Source: an uncultured Clostridium sp. (lineage in GTDB: Bacteria > Bacillota > Clostridia > Lachnospirales > Lachnospiraceae). Taken from it: a stretch of DNA of 7,372 nucleotides. Below, in pieces: positions 5,478 through 7,372 of the stretch. The notes beneath the pieces were generated by a model. The model was given only the letters and a program-made list of their open reading frames with translations. It was not told where the DNA came from and made no database searches. The stretch lies in the NCBI GenBank assembly GCA_900551135.1, contig URUX01000122.1, positions 1 through 7,372 on the forward strand, read 5' to 3'. Each line of letters begins with the position of its first letter. Positions within the stretch are counted from its first letter, which is position 1. The position numbers were made by a program, and so were the translations under genes.

Positions 5478-6664
5478 TCCTTATCATCCTCCTTATAGTA
5501 ATCATTAAAATCAATAAAATCTCTTAATTCCGGTCCGATTAAAGGACGGCACCAGTTTACAAACTCTTCGGTAACGTCATTTCTTCTCTCATTTACGTAA
5601 GACTCCGGAATCACTCTCTCATACAGCATTACCTGTTCGATCGGGATCCGCTCTACGTGAATCTTGTAGGAACCGTCTTCTGTCTCGTCTCTGATAAAGC
5701 CAATCATCACTCCGCTTTCGCCGTTCATGGCAGCTTTCAGCGCTTCCCGTCCTGCCAGAACTGCTTCGTCTCTGTCTACCGGAGACTGCCATGCGATGGA
5801 AGCCCTGCCGCAGATACCCGGCTTCTCACTTCTGGCCTTAATGCCCAGCTTCTTGACAACCAGATTCGCCAGATGGGCGCTGACATCTCCATAATACGTT
5901 GCTCTTCCGCTTTTGAAAATCGGAGGAACAATGGGTTCGCCTTTTTCATCCTTCAAGCCTTCGCTGGCTACTACTACGACACCGCCCAGCTTGTCATACA
6001 GCTTCTTTACATCTTCCAAAAATTCTTCTTCATTAAACGGGAACTCTGGAAGATAAATCAAATGAGGAGCATCTCCCGGATTTTTTCTTGCCAGGGCAGA
6101 AGCCGCTGTAATCCATCCTGCATTCCGTCCCATTGCTTCAATAACGCAGACATGAATCGGAAGGGATTTTACATCCACACCTACTTCTGCAGTTGTTGCT
6201 GCAATGTAGCGGGCCGCACTGCCGTATCCAGGAGTATGGTCTGTAATGGCAATATCATTATCAATGGTCTTGGGGATTCCTACTACATTAATTCCCTGGC
6301 CCTCGCAGGCATGGTAAATCTTGCCGCAGGTATCCATTGTGCCGTTGCCGCCATTTAACAGAACATATTTAATATCATATTTCTTAAAAATCGCCGGCAT
6401 AGCCTTATAATCTTCTTCTTCCATTGCATAGCGGGAAGAGCCGATAGCAGTTGCCGGAGTCTCCAGAAGAAGTTTCAGTTTTTCCTCCGGGAACTGAAGC
6501 AAATCAAAAAACCTCTCTTTAAAAATTGCTTCACTTCCTCCCATAGCGCCGTAAACCTTATCGATTCTGCCGCTCGCCTTTGCTTCTTCCAACACGCCGT
6601 ACAGGGAAGAATTAATCACCGCTGTAGGGCCGCCTCCATGAACTACCAATACATTCTCTGCCAT
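5474..6664 (-). CDS. Phosphofructokinase-family sugar-phosphate kinase
   Basis: This 396-residue cytoplasmic enzyme of the PfkA superfamily phosphorylates fructose-6-phosphate or a related sugar phosphate at C1. It shows VVHGGGPTAVIN (7-18), GGNGT (105-109), PKTIDNDI (131-138, catalytic D135), TPGYGSAARY (144-153), EAMGRNAGW (176-184), YLPEFPF and VVVASEGL. The overall layout recalls the pyrophosphate-using clade, which I remember as GGNDSMDT. Here the residue deciding the donor is Gly (G108), as in ATP enzymes, while K132 is the pyrophosphate-type lysine. Trypanosomatid PFKs with this Gly/Lys pair use ATP. The segment after 283 reads GICGRAS rather than GYxQRS, which may affect sugar-phosphate binding. 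The ATG at 6664 is preferred over GTG at 6673, because AGGAGGG lies eight bases before the ATG and overlaps the GTG. It is the first gene of the operon, which argues for a dedicated rather than housekeeping role. Confidence 0.9.
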   Translation of the reverse strand: MAENVLVVHGGGPTAVINSSLYGVLEEAKASGRIDKVYGAMGGSEAIFKERFFDLLQFPEEKLKLLLETPATAIGSSRYAMEEEDYKAMPAIFKKYDIKYVLLNGGNGTMDTCGKIYHACEGQGINVVGIPKTIDNDIAITDHTPGYGSAARYIAATTAEVGVDVKSLPIHVCVIEAMGRNAGWITAASALARKNPGDAPHLIYLPEFPFNEEEFLEDVKKLYDKLGGVVVVASEGLKDEKGEPIVPPIFKSGRATYYGDVSAHLANLVVKKLGIKARSEKPGICGRASIAWQSPVDRDEAVLAGREALKAAMNGESGVMIGFIRDETEDGSYKIHVERIPIEQVMLYERVIPESYVNERRNDVTEEFVNWCRPLIGPELRDFIDFNDYYKEDDKE

Positions 6665-6733
6665 TGGTATCACCCTCCTTTTCCTGATTGTGTTTTCAGC
6701 ATTTTCACATACTCTGGTTTTTACTATGGTTCT

Positions 6734-6742
6734 ATTTTAGCA
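6734..6742 (-). promoter_or_regulatory. Probable extended -10 promoter of the operon
   Basis: On the minus strand TGCTAAAAT gives a TGn extension plus TAAAAT (5/6 match to TATAAT), about 70 bases before the kinase ATG. The region where a -35 should lie (around 6757-6762) reads CCCCTT and is poor, so the promoter probably relies on the extended -10 or on an activator. A short inverted repeat AAAAAG/CTTTTT (6754-6759 and 6766-6771) covers that -35 region. Confidence 0.5.
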
Positions 6743-6774
6743 CATTTCACAGCAAAAAGGGGGAACTTTTTACC

Positions 6775-6784
6775 CAAACGTTTG
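6775..6784. promoter_or_regulatory. CAAACGTTTG palindrome, LacI-type operator candidate
   Basis: A perfect 10-base palindrome with a central CG, typical of operators of the LacI/GalR family, lies about 36 bases upstream of the operon -10 on the minus strand. That position is upstream of the -35, where activators often bind. Related half-matching copies AACGTTTTT occur at 6802-6810 and 6895-6903 in the same control region. It does not match the CcpA cre consensus well because the outer TG/CA pairs are missing. No regulator gene is present in the window. Confidence 0.4.
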
Positions 6785-6940
6785 CTGTATTTTTTGCGTT
6801 GAACGTTTTTCCGTGTTTTCTCTGTTTTTTTGTAAATGTAATGCCTGCCTTATGAGAATTTAAAAAGAAACCATCTTAATTAATACAATTTCTCAACGTT
6901 TTTCTTTTTTTATTTCTCGTGCGTCTTAATTATTATATTT

Positions 6941-6958
6941 TTTAATTAATTTAATTAA
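6941..6958 (+). repeat. Tandem TTTAATTAA repeat upstream of the GH3 promoter
   Basis: Two back-to-back 9-base copies of TTTAATTAA (6941-6949 and 6950-6958) end four bases before the -35 of the GH3 promoter. A related TTAATTAA is at 6876-6883. Position and composition suit an UP element contacted by RNA polymerase alpha subunits; a protein-binding repeat is also possible. Confidence 0.4.
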
Positions 6959-6962
6959 ATAA

Positions 6963-6991
6963 TTGACTTCTATCTTTTTCCCTGATATACT
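6963..6991 (+). promoter_or_regulatory. Promoter of the GH3 gene
   Basis: TTGACT (6963-6968) is followed after exactly 17 bases by TATACT (6986-6991), and the -10 is preceded by TGA, giving an extended TGn box. This is a strong vegetative-type promoter. The expected start site near 6998 leaves a leader of about 40 bases before the ATG at 7036. It lies directly after AT-rich TTTAATTAA repeats. Confidence 0.75.
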
Positions 6992-7035
6992 AAATAAAAA
7001 ATATGAACGCTATTTTAATTGAGGAGGACATTTTC

Positions 7036-7372
7036 ATGGAGTTGTACAAAGATTCAACAAAACCCGTACAGGAACGTGTAGAGGATCTTCTGTCCCGAAT
7101 GACACTAGAAGAAAAGGCCGCCCAGCTTTGCGGCGATCTTCCTATGAACGTTTTAGCAGACGGACGGACGATTAAAGAAGTTTTAAAAGAAAATTTCCCA
7201 GACGGTCATGGCCGCTTTACCCAGTATTCTCTGGTCGGTCTTGCTGATCCGGTTAAAATCGCCCAGATCAGCAACGAAATCCAGCACTATTTTGTGGAAG
7301 AAACCCGTTTGGGAATCCCGGTAGCTTTACAGACCGAAAACCTGTGTGGCTATCCAGCTATGGGCGGAACCC
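7036..7372 (+). CDS. Glycoside hydrolase family 3 protein, N-terminal part (cut by window end)
   Basis: The first 112 residues are visible. Residues 13-29 read ERVEDLLSRMTLEEKAA, the typical opening of GH3 beta-glucosidases and beta-xylosidases. They are followed by SNEIQHYFVEETRLGIPVAL and TENLCG, where many relatives have a D/E-x-LHG motif lining the sugar pocket. The catalytic aspartate and the C-terminal domains lie beyond the window, so beta-glucosidase, beta-xylosidase or another beta-glycosidase cannot be told apart. There is no signal peptide, so it should act on imported glycosides in the cytoplasm. GAGGAGG eight bases before the ATG is a strong ribosome site. Divergent placement next to the sugar operon suggests that it may release the sugar used there. 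The family call is firm, the specificity open. Confidence 0.88.
   Translation, partial: MELYKDSTKPVQERVEDLLSRMTLEEKAAQLCGDLPMNVLADGRTIKEVLKENFPDGHGRFTQYSLVGLADPVKIAQISNEIQHYFVEETRLGIPVALQTENLCGYPAMGGT

Larger units (their letters stand above)
6665..7035. promoter_or_regulatory. Divergent control region between the operon and the GH3 gene
   Basis: This 371-base AT-rich gap lies between two divergently transcribed units and holds no credible coding frame. Reading left to right it contains the operon's ribosome site, an extended -10 box (6734-6742), a CAAACGTTTG palindrome (6775-6784), two further AACGTTTTT copies (6802-6810 and 6895-6903), TTAATTAA-type repeats (6876-6883 and 6941-6958), and the GH3 promoter and ribosome site. 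A shared regulator acting on both directions is plausible. No terminator, tRNA or recognisable riboswitch is seen. Confidence 0.6.

Noticed and set aside
5657..6358. Long open frame of 233 codons on the plus strand
   Set aside because: It lies wholly antisense to the well-conserved kinase gene, has Cys/Phe/Ser-rich composition typical of a shadow frame, and shows no recognisable domain.
144..6664. Ordinary GlcNAc or peptidoglycan (MurNAc, with lactate racemisation) recycling operon
   Set aside because: There is no nagB, murQ or IIB gene, and the LarA and NagA homologues have altered substrate residues. The idea cannot be excluded but has no direct support.
6665..6673. GTG start adding three residues to the kinase
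   Set aside because: The Shine-Dalgarno AGGAGGG overlaps that GTG, whereas it is eight bases from the ATG at 6664.
6773..6787. CcpA cre site at the CAAACGTTTG palindrome
   Set aside because: The conserved outer TG and CA of the cre consensus are absent on both strands; only the central AACG core matches.
1..7372. CRISPR arrays, insertion sequences, tRNA or rRNA genes, phage or defence genes
   Set aside because: No regularly spaced repeats, transposase frames, terminal inverted repeats or RNA gene signatures were seen on either strand.

Overview
The window looks like part of a Clostridia chromosome, most likely a gut Lachnospiraceae. This is inferred from moderate-GC genes with AT-rich spacers, strong AGGAGG-type ribosome sites, compact same-strand operons, a mannose-family PTS transporter, and a divergent cytoplasmic glycoside hydrolase family 3 gene. 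No ribosomal or species-diagnostic gene is present, so the placement is tentative.

Layout. Nearly everything sits in one leftward (minus-strand) operon. From promoter to distal end it holds: a phosphofructokinase-family sugar-phosphate kinase (5474-6664); a triosephosphate-isomerase-family protein whose ATG overlaps the kinase stop (4641-5477); a LarA/DUF2088-family nickel-pincer racemase/epimerase homologue (3093-4580); a NagA-family amidohydrolase (1825-2988); and a membrane protein fusing the IIC and IID parts of a mannose-type PTS permease (144-1739). Two intercistronic hairpins flank nagA, and the one upstream (3026-3076) resembles an intrinsic terminator. Left of the operon, a TTGACA promoter and the first 12 codons of another leftward gene run off the window edge. 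To the right, a 371-base AT-rich divergent control region (6665-7035) separates the operon from a rightward GH3 gene cut by the window end. It carries a CAAACGTTTG palindrome, two more AACGTTTTT copies and TTTAATTAA repeats.

How the genes may work together (inference). A PTS permease brings in a sugar derivative. A deacetylase-like enzyme, a 2-hydroxyacid epimerase-like enzyme, a PFK-like kinase and a TPI-like isomerase then feed it towards triose phosphates. The GH3 enzyme, which has no signal peptide, may release the monomer inside the cell.

The main point of interest is that each cytoplasmic enzyme departs from its textbook family at diagnostic active-site or phosphate-binding positions. 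The kinase has GGNGT with PKTIDND; the isomerase lacks the phosphate-binding GG and the YGGS serine; the LarA homologue has Asn where a catalytic His is expected; the NagA homologue lacks the HREPG arginine. This pattern fits a dedicated catabolic route for an unidentified sugar or sugar acid better than ordinary glycolysis or GlcNAc use. Aldolase, nagB, PTS IIA/IIB and the nickel-pincer cofactor genes larB/C/E are not in the window.
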